From contig JAECUM010006783.1 in NCBI GenBank assembly GCA_016617855.1, forward strand, positions 39,607-103,606: a stretch of 64,000 nucleotides of DNA, written 5' to 3'. This DNA is from Megalonaias nervosa (taxonomy: Eukaryota > Mollusca > Bivalvia > Unionida > Unionidae). Each line of letters opens with the position of its first letter. Position 1 is the first letter of the stretch. The notes beneath the pieces are model-generated. The model worked only from the letters and a program-made list of their open reading frames with translations, was not told the DNA's origin and did not search any database. This document shows, one piece after another, positions 21,451 to 32,769 of the stretch. A program made the position numbers and the translations under genes.

Positions 21451-22026
21451 CAGCGTATTTATGCAACTGCGTCAGAATTGCGTCTTCCTGCTGAAGCTTC
21501 CTCAACTCGGCCGGAAGTACGTTACTGACCGGTGTTGGCGTAACTTTCATCGGTGTCGGTTTCGTCTGCCGACTCTTGGACCTGGTTTCCACAGCACTAT
21601 CCGGTGTCGGTGTGCAGGTTTCGGGGTTCGGTTGAAGCAACACATAACAACATCCCAGTATGACGTCATGTGATAGCCCATCCAAGCACGCAGCTTGAAT
21701 TTTCCCCTTCACGTATGGTGAATCGAGGTCAATGACAGCCACTGGCAACGAGTCACGCGCGCTGTTCGCGTACTGGATCTCAATTACCTTCCTTGGTGTA
21801 GTCCTCAGGCTTCACGTATTTCTTGTCAACAAGGGCGGGAACGCAACACCCAGTGTCGTACAAGAGGGTGGCACCTTCTCCGTTGACAGTTGCGGGCACG
21901 AGGATTGCTGGTTTACAGTTTGTCTCCGTCTCGAACTTCTTCCTAGCGACGTCATTCACCTGGGTCTGCCTGACCTTGGGACAGTCCTTTGCAAAATGCC
22001 CCGGACGCTTGCAGTTGTAGCACGAA
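21326..22026 (-). pseudogene. Gypsy gag zinc knuckle and protease
   Basis: Starts abruptly at the LTR junction with CYNCKRPGHFAKDC, a CX2CX4HX4C zinc knuckle that binds RNA in Gag. Next comes an aspartic protease with LLYDTGCC (D-T-G active site) and DVILGCC (the hydrophobic-hydrophobic-Gly motif), with one frameshift near 21785. It continues to the integrase N-terminal region (ILTQLHKYA). Gag upstream of the knuckle is absent: the LTR is fused directly to it at 22026/22027. Confidence 0.85.
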
Positions 22027-22457
22027 GTAAACCCTATTGATCCGCAATCCCTCTAGGCAAGTACTATACTTTCTCTTACAGTCTGAAGTATTATTCGGGT
22101 TAGAATTGTAATCACACCCTCTATCTCAATTCCGATTGGATATAGCTGTGAACCGATCCAATCAAACTTAGCGGACCATGTCCCTCTCGCTGTCTATCAA
22201 CGTACGGACGGATGAGAATACGCCCCGCTCACCCCCTGGGCTTCCGTTTGATCTTCGGACTAAACATTAACACATATATTTGATAACTCGAAACTTTTGT
22301 TCAGATGGTGCGGTCTTTGCCGATTCAAGATTCCGGTCTCAGAGTTCAGCACTAGTCCGCGGCAATCTTTAGTCATCAAACACATGGCCGCGGTAATATT
22401 CCCAAGACGGGTAGATTATAGCTTATACATGACTTTGTAGCTGGGACCTACCAGACA
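22027..22457 (-). mobile_element. Ty3/gypsy element, truncated 5' LTR
   Basis: Homologous to 19120-19549. On the minus strand it begins TGTCTGGTAGG at 22457 and is cut at 22027, where it joins the gag zinc knuckle. It has an extra ~30 bp (ATTCCGATTGGATATAGC) absent from the 3' copy. Divergence of roughly 10-15% by eye suggests an old insertion. Confidence 0.8.

Positions 22458-22552
<95 letters not shown>
22458..22552. repeat. (TA)n then (GT)n microsatellite
   Basis: About 32 TA units, then ~14 GT units, adjoining the gypsy 5' LTR. Confidence 0.95.
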
Positions 22553-22975
22553 ATGTGGCGTTTCGAATGAGAAAAGAAAGGTATCTATCTATATCAAGTA
22601 TGTTTGTTGTCCTGAGAGTACATCTTATTCTGTCACGTACAACAGGCTGATCAAAGATGTTTTAATGAGATTTACAAACCAGTGATTGCACGCTATACAT
22701 GGAATAATGAAATACCTGTAATTTCCAATTTAGATCTGATCTGACAATCGCTGTGGTGAACACTCACCTTCAAAACAAATCTACGTGTCAATAAAAAAGA
22801 ATCAAAGTTGAGACCCTAACCAGACAGCCAAATTGCAAATTGCGATCCCACGAATTAGAATCTGCATTTTTCCCCCCCCCCCCTTTGTTTTTCTTTTTCC
22901 AAGTTTCTTTCTTTCTTTCTCTGTACACATTGTGTCCTGACGGCATTGCTCATGGACGGTACAACGAAATTTACA
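22553..22975. other. Spacer
   Basis: A C-run at 22873-22883 and a T-rich stretch. No gene recognised. Confidence 0.5.
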
Positions 22976-23215
22976 TTACAGGTTCTATGTTATGTGGTAT
23001 TTTACATGGTATAGCATGGCATGGTATAAGATGGCATGGTACGGGACAGTATGGAGCGTTATGGTATGAGATGGCATGGCATGGTATATAGATGCAGTGA
23101 TACTTTACAACATTTTATTGTATGCGACGGCATGGTACGGTACATCATGATATTGTATAAGATGGCATGATACGGTACGGCATGTTCTGTCATGTTACGC
23201 CCAGTATGGGAGGAT
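22976..23215 (+). repeat. Degenerate ATGGCATGGT/ATGGTACGGT repeat
   Basis: Loose tandem of a five- to ten-base motif (ATGGC, ATGGT, ACGGT). Confidence 0.8.
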
Positions 23216-23384
23216 TAAGGTCTATACGGAAGATGGTACAGACCTATCTTACTCAGTCTTGCAAATCGTTTTGTTGTTTGACAATAATAGCCAGTAATAA
23301 AACGATTTTCAAGACAGAGGAAACTCGATCTAGACGATGGTAATTTGGGTTAGGATGGTTGAATAGGAGTAGGCATGTATGTTC

Positions 23385-23525
23385 GTGCATTTCAGAAATA
23401 TACATGCGCGGGTAGATGCGTGTTCATGTACTTATGAATACACAGGTGTCAGTTCGAGCATGTCAGAAATATACATACGCAGGTAGATGTGTGGTCATGT
23501 ACTTATAAATACACAGGTTTCAGTG
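23385..23525 (+). repeat. ~75-bp direct duplication
   Basis: Two adjacent copies containing CAGAAATATACAT, GTAGATG and AATACACAGGT. Confidence 0.8.
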
Positions 23526-23589
23526 GCGTAAGCATTGATATAAAATATTTAAATGGCAAGTATGCTCCTTGATACCATATTCACGTATT

Positions 23590-23913
23590 TTAATATATCC
23601 TGCGCATGTATGTATGTATGTATGTATGTATGTATGTATGTATGTATGTATATGTATGTATGTATGTCACAGAACTAATCCCTATTAGAATATCTAAGTC
23701 CATGAAAATCCTGTCATGCAAGTCGTAAAAATTAGTGTCATCGTAACCATTTCCTGTGCTAGGTTTTTCAGAACGCGATAAACCATCAGTGTTTGCCGAT
23801 AGTAACTGGACCTTGTTAAGCATGTTGATTTCTGTGTGGATGGAAAAATCAACTCCAGCCGAGCACTCCAAAAGTAGGGCTGGATGACAGACCACTTCGG
23901 ATGATTTATACAA
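23590..23913 (-). CDS. Uncertain minus-strand ORF (107 codons)
   Basis: The part before 23690 reads like protein (GVDFSIHTEINMLNKVQLLS, then HDRIFMDLDILIG). The last ~20 codons are a (TATG)n microsatellite (23606-23668), giving alternating IHTY residues. No family recognised. It could be a chance ORF or an exon of an unknown gene. No clear splice acceptor was found upstream. Very uncertain. Confidence 0.15.
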   Translation of the reverse strand: MYKSSEVVCHPALLLECSAGVDFSIHTEINMLNKVQLLSANTDGLSRSEKPSTGNGYDDTNFYDLHDRIFMDLDILIGISSVTYIHTYTYIHTYIHTYIHTYMRRIY

Positions 23914-24340
23914 GAGTTATATCACTTTACGATCCTACCTACATTGCGCTAGTGCGCATTGGCACAAAATACTTGAATACCTATCACAGCATTCATTAAA
24001 TAGTCAGGTCCTTAAACGATTATGACAGATGTTTTAATTAGGATAACATGTGCATGTTCTAATGGTAATTAATCGCATACTATATCATTTTGGCTATCCA
24101 CTTAAATTTAGTTTGAACCGAACGGTAATAAAATAATATTTCTAAAAAATGTATTCTGAAAGAAGCGCAAAAATAAAATGAACATATTCGCTTTATCAAT
24201 ATTTAATAAATCTGAGTGGGGGAGAGGTGTTAGATGCTTAGCAAAGAGAATATCAATATGCGAAGTTCAGAATGTTTAAAATAACAAATTCGCACATGTA
24301 CATGATCTAAACAGAGTTTCAGTTATCGGTATCTAGCAAT
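23914..24340. other. AT-rich spacer
   Basis: Nothing recognised. Confidence 0.5.
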
Positions 24341-24344
24341 GATT

Positions 24345-24600
24345 TCAGGATTGGAGATAAATATTGCCAATTTGTATTACAGAATTTCCATTATTTAGTA
24401 ATAATTTCAGATGTGGGATAAATATGGCCAATTTGTATTACAGAATTTCCATTATCTATTATAATAATTTCACAGCGAGAGATACATATTATCATATTCT
24501 ATTACAGAATTTCCATTATCTTACACAATGACTTCAGTCTGCGAGATAAACACTGCCACTTTGTGTTAAAGCATTTCTCTAATCTATCTCATTCACACTA
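24345..24600 (+). repeat. ~75-bp degenerate tandem repeat, 3-4 copies
   Basis: Copies share GAGATAAATATTGCCAATTT and TATTACAGAATTTCCATTAT with substantial divergence. Confidence 0.85.
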
Positions 24601-24936
24601 CATCCAGCTATATGACATCTCAAATATTCAACATAAATTGGGTTCATCTACTATGCATGCATGTGACTTCAATACTATATCCTTAATGTAGCAATGTCTG
24701 GGTTTTCTTTAGAGATAGATTAATATAAATGTTATAAGACCTTATTTAAAACCCCATACTTCATAATATACACGTTGTATACCTTGAAATGGTTGAAAGA
24801 AATAATGTTTAAACTAAAAAAAGAAACAAATTCAACGTTTCCTGTGGATCGTCATATACTGAAGGAAAATCTGTCAAGATGTCCATACGTCTATCAGCTG
24901 GGTATCCTAATTATCAAAGGATCTGAACTAAATGGA

Positions 24937-25700
24937 AAATCAAATTTTTTGTTATGTGGAGATGGAAAATCAACATTTTATCATGAGGAGATGGACAATC
25001 AACATTTTGTTATGTGGAGATGGAAAATCAACATTTTGTTATGTGGAGATGGAAAATCAACATTTTATCATGAGGAGATGGACAATCAACATTTTGTTAT
25101 GTGGAGATGGAAAATCAACATTTTGTTATGTGGAGATGGAAAATCAACATTTTGTTATGTGGGGATGGAAAATCAACATTTTATCATGAGGAGATGGACA
25201 ATCAACAGTTTGTTATGTTTGGATGGAAAATCAAACATTTTGTTATGTTGAGATGAAAAATCAACATTTTTATGTTGAGATGAACAATCAACATTTTGTT
25301 ATGTGGAGATGGAAAATCAACATTTACTTATGTTGAGATGGAAAATCAACATTTTGTTATGTTTGGCTGGAAAATCAACAGTTTGTTATGTTGTGAAGAA
25401 AAATCAACATTTTGTTATGAGGAGATGGAAAATCAACATTTTGTTATGTTTCGATGGAAATTCAACATTTTGTTACCTGGGGATAGAAAATCAACATTTT
25501 GCTATATGGTGATGGAAAATCAACACTTTTATCAGGAGATAGAAAATCAACATTTTATTATGTGGGGATGGAAAATCAACATTTTGTATGTGGGGATGGA
25601 AAATCAACATTTTGTTATGTGGGGCTGGAAAATCAACATTTTGTTATGTGGGGCTAGAAAATCATGAAAATCAACATTTTGTATGAGGAGATGGAAGTCA
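24937..25700 (+). repeat. 29-bp minisatellite, ~26 copies
   Basis: Unit TTTTGTTATGTGGAGATGGA plus AAATCAACA (29 bp), with variants such as TATCATGAGGAGATGGACAA. As at 13108, all three forward frames are open, generating several overlapping ORFs (24775-25251, 24932-25189, 25296-25667) that are not genes. Confidence 0.95.
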
Positions 25701-26128
25701 ACATTAGGTTATGCGGAAATAACATAAATAATGATTACTGTCAACCTAATATCCCAATTAGTGCTAGTCAAAATAGTTACTGGCTACGCATTTTCCTAAT
25801 TAGTGATAGTCAACATAGTCACTGTCTAGACAATTTCCCAGATGTCCACTGAATGCTAGAAAACAGCCTATATTTGGCTACTGTTATCCTTATCCATAGT
25901 AAAAATAGACTTGTTATTAGCTAGAAAATATAGATTATTTACGTTATTTTGGTTACTATTGGAAATCTTTAGTACTAACTGAGAAAAAATATGTACATCA
26001 ATTTCGTTACAAAATAATAGTGCTTTACAGTCCTAAAGACCGCTAGAAGTTGTTGGTTTCTAAGCTGTGTACAGTCACTCAGAATCAGCATGGACTACTT
26101 TATGTTTCAGATGGATTTTACTGTGAAA

Positions 26129-26130
<2 letters not shown>
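25701..26130. other. Spacer with diverged short repeats
   Basis: Degenerate ~60-bp motif (CCTAATTAGTGCTAGTCAA / CCTAATTAGTGATAGTCAA) near 25745-25850. No gene recognised. Confidence 0.5.

Positions 26131-26188
<58 letters not shown>
26131..26188. repeat. (TA)n microsatellite
   Basis: About 29 TA units. Confidence 0.95.
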
Positions 26189-26196
<8 letters not shown>

Positions 26197-27158
26197 TTAT
26201 CTGTAACGTGTGGTGGCCTTGTTAGTTACGCTTTTCCATCTATCACTTCCCAACGCCACAAGGAGTTCCAATAACAGTCATAACGACGTGACAAGCGTGT
26301 GGCTGTATTAGAGAAAACCGCACAAAGTTATTCGGGCATGTAAAGGTGGGCGAAAAAAAAAAAAGAATACATTACGTACCAGAGTCAGGCCCAATAAAAA
26401 TAACAATAAACAATTTGAGCTGTGATGGCAAAGTGTTGAAAGTATGAGTTTTGTTGGTTATTATCTTGATATGTTATGCATTTATCCTCGCCTTGCCATG
26501 AGCTATGATGGACGACTTAAACGCGATTACTGCTTGTAATACTGTTTATTTTACTCCACCACGGTTCTTTCTTTCCCATTCCAGTGTGTATCATAGAGGC
26601 CGGTGTGTGGCATGTGTTCTCTGATCGTTGCTTATTCATTCAGGGAATCGATCGATCACTGTGCTTAAAGGTAAGCCTGAGTAGGTAGGGAAATTGTACA
26701 GGGACGGACTGTAATAAAGGAAAGACAACATAGGACTTACAGTACATGGATTCAGCGATGACGCCGCCGCAATGATTATGGGAGAATTTGGAGATTTGAA
26801 TGTACACTGTATATAGTATATGGAACAGGCTGGAATGTGTAGTGATCTCAGGTTAATAGCAGTACGGAACGATGCGAAATACGGGCGGTACCAACCAACC
26901 ATGGCCACACCTCATGCATTCATTATTTTAATACGTTTCTAGTTAAAATACTGCGAATCGATTGTGCACGACCCGTGATCCAGGTTAATTACCTATTCAA
27001 ACATATTGACGATTCACATAGAAACTAGATTTTGTCATTGGGGCGTGAGTAATTTCATCCTGGAGTACAGGCATTGGGCCAGGCGAGGCGCGGGAAGGCA
27101 GCCGCTTCCCAGAGTGGTCACCAGACGGTCGCAGGTCAGACGACGGACTCCAGCTACC
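26189..27158. other. Upstream region and 5' leader of the PDE gene
   Basis: Presumed promoter and 5' UTR of the phosphodiesterase exon. GC content rises from about 27050. No TATA box was identified with confidence. The frame stays open from about 27006 to the ATG, but no in-frame ATG occurs there. Confidence 0.4.
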
Positions 27159-27905
27159 ATGGCACTGGCAGACCAGGGGGGCGGGGAGGGAACTGGAGAC
27201 ACTGATCCCCCAACCCCAACTACCAGACCCGCTGAATACGATCAAATGGAGAAGTGGCTTGACGAACACCCAGAATTTGTTCATGACTATTTTGCACGGA
27301 AAGCAAAGCGGAGTATGATAGACGGGTGGTTGATTGCTCATGCTATTTCCCACAGCCTGGGGCTGGTGCAGTCTGCCAATTCCAGTGGATCCAACTCTAG
27401 AAATAATTCTGGGGCCAATACCCCTGTTCGTAAAATTTCAGCTCAGGAATTCGAGAAAGGGGGTTTAGTGCTGAACCCCATGATATCCACAGTGGACGGG
27501 ACTCCAACGTTCCTAGGGTCGAACTCATCGCACCCGTCCTCACAGGCCCAAACGACCAAATCTTACAGACGGACGAAAAACCAGCTTAAAGCTCTGGATG
27601 AAAAGGAACTAATGTACGAGCTTGTGATGGATATATGCAATGACTTGGATGTTACCAGCCTCTGTTACAAAATCTTACATAACGTTTGTATTCTGTTGCA
27701 CGCAGACAGGTGTTCTCTCTTTCTCGTGGAGGGTAAGGGTACAAATGAAAAATCCCTTGTGTCCAAACTGTTTGACGTGAATGGGGAGACGACCCTGGAG
27801 GAATTATCTAAGGCCCAGGAGGAGATACGGATCCCCTGGGGCACAGGCATCATCGGCTACGTCGCCGAGAAAGGGGAGGTCGTCGACATACCGGATGCAT
27901 ACAAG
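27159..27905 (+). CDS. PDE11A: PDE11-like cyclic nucleotide phosphodiesterase, first coding exon
   Basis: Encodes the first 249 residues of a GAF-type phosphodiesterase (hydrolyses cAMP/cGMP to 5' nucleotides). The ATG lies in a strong context (GCTACCATGG) and is the first in frame. Residues 28-58 (YDQMEKWLDEHPEFVHDYF, then KRSMIDGWL) match the N-terminal motif of PDE11A, residues 89-98 (PVRKISAQEF) resemble the PDE5 kinase site, and residues 150-249 are the first half of GAF-A, the regulatory cyclic-nucleotide-binding domain (ADRCSLFLVEG, IPWGTGIIGYV, IPDAYK). GAF-A is closest in wording to PDE11A, so PDE11 is favoured, though the RKIS site shows the shared PDE5/11 ancestry. The exon ends in phase 0 at AAG|GTCAGT. 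The rest of GAF-A, GAF-B and the catalytic domain are not in the window. Codon use and GC content are clearly higher than in the surroundings. Confidence 0.92.
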
Positions 27906-27911
27906 GTCAGT
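27906..27911 (+). other. PDE11A: Splice donor of the PDE exon
   Basis: GTCAGT follows AAG. The frame reaches a stop ~20 codons later if unspliced. The intron appears to run to the window end. Confidence 0.85.
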
Positions 27912-28570
27912 GCTCTTTTAAACTTTTCTTGATAAACAGTTTGAATACATTTTAGACCGAATTTTCCGTCCTCTCTCACTTCATGTACTCATCGTTAGCA
28001 AAACAGTATCAAGATACATGGAAAGGATTTCCTTGTAGTTTTCCTTGCATTAAAACTGCATCAAAATTTGATTACAAAATATCGACGAAAAGTTATTTTC
28101 AATTTCCATTTTTTTGCTATTTACCATGGACAGTGACTGTATTCCTATAATGGTGAGTCGTGCAAATTTAGGGAACCCTATACCCGTTTAACAATATTGG
28201 CATTTTTGTGTGAGATAACAGGTCTTATCTGGATGTTGAATGTGTTTACCTTGCTCTCGTCGGTCGGCTTTCACTGAGATAATCTACCCCACGGATAGTT
28301 TGGGGGGTAATCTTGAGTAACCCTGTCAATAATGCGGTTGATACTACCGTTAATTTCAGCAGCAGTAGATCAAAGCTGCGGCTAAAACGTAAACAAAAGC
28401 ACATGGTGCCCGTAAAACTGGCATGAGTAAGAGCGGATATCGGTAGCAGACGATGCTTTCTCTGAAAACAAAGGACAATGCTCTAACTAAAACAAAAAGA
28501 AAAGAAAAGAAAACGTAAAGAGTGTAGATGTGGCTTATGTTATGCCGTACACAGTTTTATTTGGACAGGT
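27912..28570. other. Start of the PDE intron
   Basis: AT-rich, no exon or repeat recognised. Confidence 0.5.
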
Positions 28571-29004
28571 CCAAATGATGTCATTAGGTGGATGTAGACC
28601 CAAATGATGTCATTAGGTGGATGTAGACCCAAATGATGTCATTAGGTGGATGTAGGCCCAAATGATGTCATTAGGTGGATGTAGACCCAAATGATGTCAT
28701 TAGGTGGATGTAGACCCAAATGATGTCATTAGGTGGATGTAGACCCAAATGATGTCATTAGGTGGATGTAGACCCAAATGATGTCATTAGGTGGATGTAG
28801 ACCCAAATGATGTCATTAGGTGGATGTAGACCCAAATGATGTCATTAGGTGGATGTAGACCCAAATGATGTCATTAGGTGGATGTAGACCCAAATGATGT
28901 CATTAGGTGGATGTAGGCCCAAATGATGTCATTAGGTGGATGTAGACCCAAATGATGTCATTAGGTGGATGTAGACCCAAATGATGTCATTAGGTGGATG
29001 TAGA
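28571..29004 (+). repeat. 29-bp minisatellite, 15 near-identical copies
   Basis: Unit AAATGATGTCATTAGGTGGA plus TGTAGACCC (29 bp). Only a G/A variant (TAGGCCC versus TAGACCC) distinguishes copies, so amplification is recent. Confidence 0.97.
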
Positions 29005-31336
29005 TGAAGGATATGTATTACACTGAACTAATACGTATGGCTTATTTGTAACAGGGCAAACTAATAACCAATGAATTTAAACTTTGCGTAATATTTTTCT
29101 CTTATGAAGGACCTAACAATGCGTATGTTTTCTTTCTTTTTTTAAGTTCAGGTGGAGATCCAGGATTTAGCCCTCGCTTGTTTGAGTTTGATAAAGGAAA
29201 GCGGTTCTTTTGCTTAATCTTGTCAACTTTTTCTCCCTCTTCTTTTTGTCGGAAAGTTAACGTTTTTAAGTGATGAGGGTGGGGTTTAAACCTATAACCC
29301 CACATAGATCCGCCCGTATAGTCTATTCAGCAATAATGCATAATAGCAATACATATGTAGTCTTAATGAGTTTGTGTGAATGTGTGTTAATGCGTTAATG
29401 ATTGACCAACTGTGCTATAGGACACTTATAGAAAAACGTTAATTTGCAAGGAAATCTGCCTGAAAGTTTATTTTAAAACAGAATATCTGTCTTTAATTTT
29501 GGGCTATATACTGGCAGTAATTTATTGGGGTTATACTATCAGACATACCATGGGCACTATGAGGGCTTTACACTTCAAGTAGCAGGTAATGGTTGGAACG
29601 ACTACTGTCATTGTTAGTAGTGACCAACAAAGGTTACGAATCCTGGTTACTGACACCGCTTCTTGATTTGGTCAAACTTGTAAATGTAGTCCACAAGACG
29701 CAATACCCACGAATATATATCGTTTTGTACGAATTCTCTTATTAATTTGTTAATCCAGGGCCGCGGACAGGGAAGGACATCTAGGGCAAAAAATTCCTCT
29801 GACCTACAACGGTCAGGGGGCCCATCTCCGATGAGACGATTTTAATGCATATAGTGCCTAATGGAGAATTTTTCCAAGAGCCCATAAATCCAGCGCTAAT
29901 CACACGTATTCTTTATGCTTTCATTGTTGACTTTTCACTTTGTCTTGCAAACTCTTCTTGAAAACACTCCAACATTTAACATGGTGTATTCTCGTTTTCC
30001 TTGTCTTTTTCAAGGTCAATATTGCAGCATGCCAGTATTCCCCTGAATGTACCAAATCCCCATATCTTAATCATTATAAATGGACAGAGGTACGTACAAT
30101 GTCACCATACAGCTCAAGCAAGGTACAAACCTACGAAGTGTACCTTTATCAGGTCACGTCAGGCTAATTTTAAAATGTGGGACACTCTTTTAAGTGAATT
30201 TGTCTTCGTCGATAGCAGTAATATAACAAAAACTTCTTTTGAAGGTAGAAACACATAAATGTTCATAAAATTATCAGTATTTTGTATACTATTGGAATGC
30301 CGATGATTTCAGTGGCTGTTTGAATATGGCGGAATTCCATGTACAAAGTTATGAATATTTATTGGCATACCATTTATTATGAAAATAATCACTAGGGTAC
30401 AGACTGGGGGTTTTGACCGGTTTATTTTATCCTCTGGAGAGAATTGATGTGAGGTTAAGGGCAGAGAAATGGAAATCTCACTGGAAACGGGGGTGGGTGG
30501 GTGGGGAGATGATTATTTGACTCTAGTATCGGAATGGAATTCGTTTAAGGTTAAGGTTAGAAAAATGAAATCCCACCTGGGTAAAGACACCTGGATAAAG
30601 ACACCAGTCCTGACTGATTGACACTAGCTTTAGAATGGGATTGGTTTTCCACACTTCCCGATAATAAACTGGAAATAATATAATCTGAACACGAACAAAA
30701 GTTTCGTGAATTTTGAGAGGAAACTAAATTTACGAAAATATTATTGAAAAAAAAAGTGTATAACATAATATAATTTATAGTTCAGGAAGACTTTTGCCGG
30801 TAATTACGTGAATATTTACAGCATTCGCAAAACTTCCAAGAAGCAAAATATAGTCTGATTTTTCACAAATGATTTTGTCGTTTCTAAGGCAACCAAAGCT
30901 TGGTACATGCTATTCAGGATAATTTGTAATTATTTTAACCCTAGCACAAACAAAAACATCAGTTTAGTTCACTCAAAGTGTCGCTTGAGCAGTGGTTTGT
31001 TTTCACAGCAAATGTGGATTCCCCACCGGAGAACCACAAAAACGATTCTTTTTTCGAGTCTTTCCGATATCTGTACAAAGCGATATCTTTAATAAAAGGA
31101 CTATACACGAATTGTTACGTTGTCCCCTTTGACACTTCTTTAACATACTTGACGTTTTTATGTATGTACTGAAAGTGGATATGATGTTAATTTTTTAATT
31201 GGAATTCTTGTATAGAATGCATATGTAGTGATCTAAAAGAATCTAGTCCATTTATGGAAGGCCTTTTCTGTGACAGTTTCGTATGTGTGCATATACGGTA
31301 ATTTGCATATTCGAATCTTCTGATGAAGGAACATTA
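29005..31336. other. Intron stretch, nothing coding recognised
   Basis: A possible hAT-like remnant at 29759-29900 (CAGGGCCGCGGACAGG ... AAATCCAGCGCT) without clear TSD. Short open frames show no protein-like features. Confidence 0.45.
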
Positions 31337-31375
31337 TAGAATGAATGAATGAATGAATGAATGAATGAATGAATG
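31337..31375 (+). repeat. (GAAT)n microsatellite
   Basis: About nine GAAT units. Confidence 0.95.
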
Positions 31376-31628
31376 TCCATACTGTGGTATTAACAACCAG
31401 ATCATATATTCGAATCATTTAGAAATATCAGGACTAGTGCACCCTATTTATTAACAAAAGATCTGAATTCGTTATTCATTCACAGTAAGTTTATATGTGT
31501 TTATAGTATGGAGAACTCGATAGTTTCTATGTTATGACCCGGAGGGTTAAATCACCGGTGGGACCCGGGCCGGAATTGGGATTGCTAAGGATAAACCCAC
31601 CAGCAAATATTGATTGTACATCTGAATG

Positions 31629-32769
31629 TTCCTTTCTAGAGCTGGGTACCACGAAAAACTTTGTACCGCGTTGTACCACGGTATTTCTGAACGTACCGTG
31701 ATTAAGTACCACGGCATACCGCAATTATGTTAAGGACCAACAATTAAATGTCTTGGGGCAGTAGCCTGTCATCAGCTGAACAAAATATCTTGCTCTAATT
31801 AATAGCAAAATAACCCTATGTAACTCATGTTATATCCATGATATTATTTGGAAAATATACTAATTATCTTGAAATAAACGAAAATATTTCAGTTGCAACG
31901 AAAATCGCAGCCACTCAACCCCCAGCCCCCCAAGAAAAAAAAAGTGAATGGCAAGTTCATTTATAGTATATGAATTTTCTGTGTGTATGCTAATTGTTGT
32001 ATAAGCTGCAATCTAAAAACTATATCAAAAGTGGGATGATTAAGCTGACACTATGGTTGATACTGTAAAAGATAGCATGTGGACATTAGAGAGCCTATTG
32101 ATGAAAGTATGAAAAGCTGATGCAATTTTCTAGCTACACTATTGATATAATAGGCGGTAAAACTTTGTGCGCGATGACAACACTCAGGCAGGATATTTAC
32201 CACTTGGGGCCAGTAAGCGTAAAACGTCCTCAGCAAACGAAATTATACTTGGCTGACGTAAGAAATTGCGTCAAGTTTAGACAGAAGACAAATGTAGTCC
32301 TGAAAATACGATGGTTAACAGCCTTACAAAGGAATACGTATACTTAACACATTTGCGTGCGCTAATGAACAACTAAAACATGACATTTGATTTTTTAACC
32401 CAACATTTTTGAGAAAGTTGGATCTGGCCCGAATATGTTTCACAACATTCCATTTGGCCACCGCGTTGGCTTACTTGACTCGTGTCTAACATTTGATTAA
32501 AGGGTCATCATATTTGTAATATTCACCATTAATGTTTGACAGATACAACCGTTATGTAAAAAAAGGATAATATTTCGAACTATTATGTCACGAATAATAA
32601 CAACACTCTGTTATATCATTAAAGTCGCAACGGGAATTTTAATGCATTTCTTTACTGACGGAAATTACCGTCGTACCGGTACATTGAAAAAGTACCATGG
32701 TACATACCACCGGAAAAAATACCTCGGTAAACCGCAATACTGGTAATACCGCGCACCTCTATTCCTTTC
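31629..32769. mobile_element. hAT-type non-autonomous element, 1125 bp
   Basis: Body 31637-32761. Ends TAGAGCTGGGTACCACG and, inverted, TAGAGGTGCGCGGTATTACC. A perfect 8-bp TSD, TTCCTTTC, lies at 31629-31636 and 32762-32769. Near both ends short GGTAC/GTACC words repeat (TACCACGGTA, CCATGGTAC, ACCGGTAC), typical subterminal transposase sites. No transposase ORF was seen, so it depends on a helper. Confidence 0.9.

Noticed and set aside
21143..21673. 176-codon plus-strand ORF
   Set aside because: Shadow of the minus-strand gypsy integrase and protease.
27006..27158. N-terminal extension of the PDE protein
   Set aside because: The frame is open but contains no ATG; the first ATG at 27159 has a strong context.
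13108..29004. Regular 29-bp repeats resembling a CRISPR array
   Set aside because: The units are directly adjacent with no unique spacers, and the context is animal DNA.
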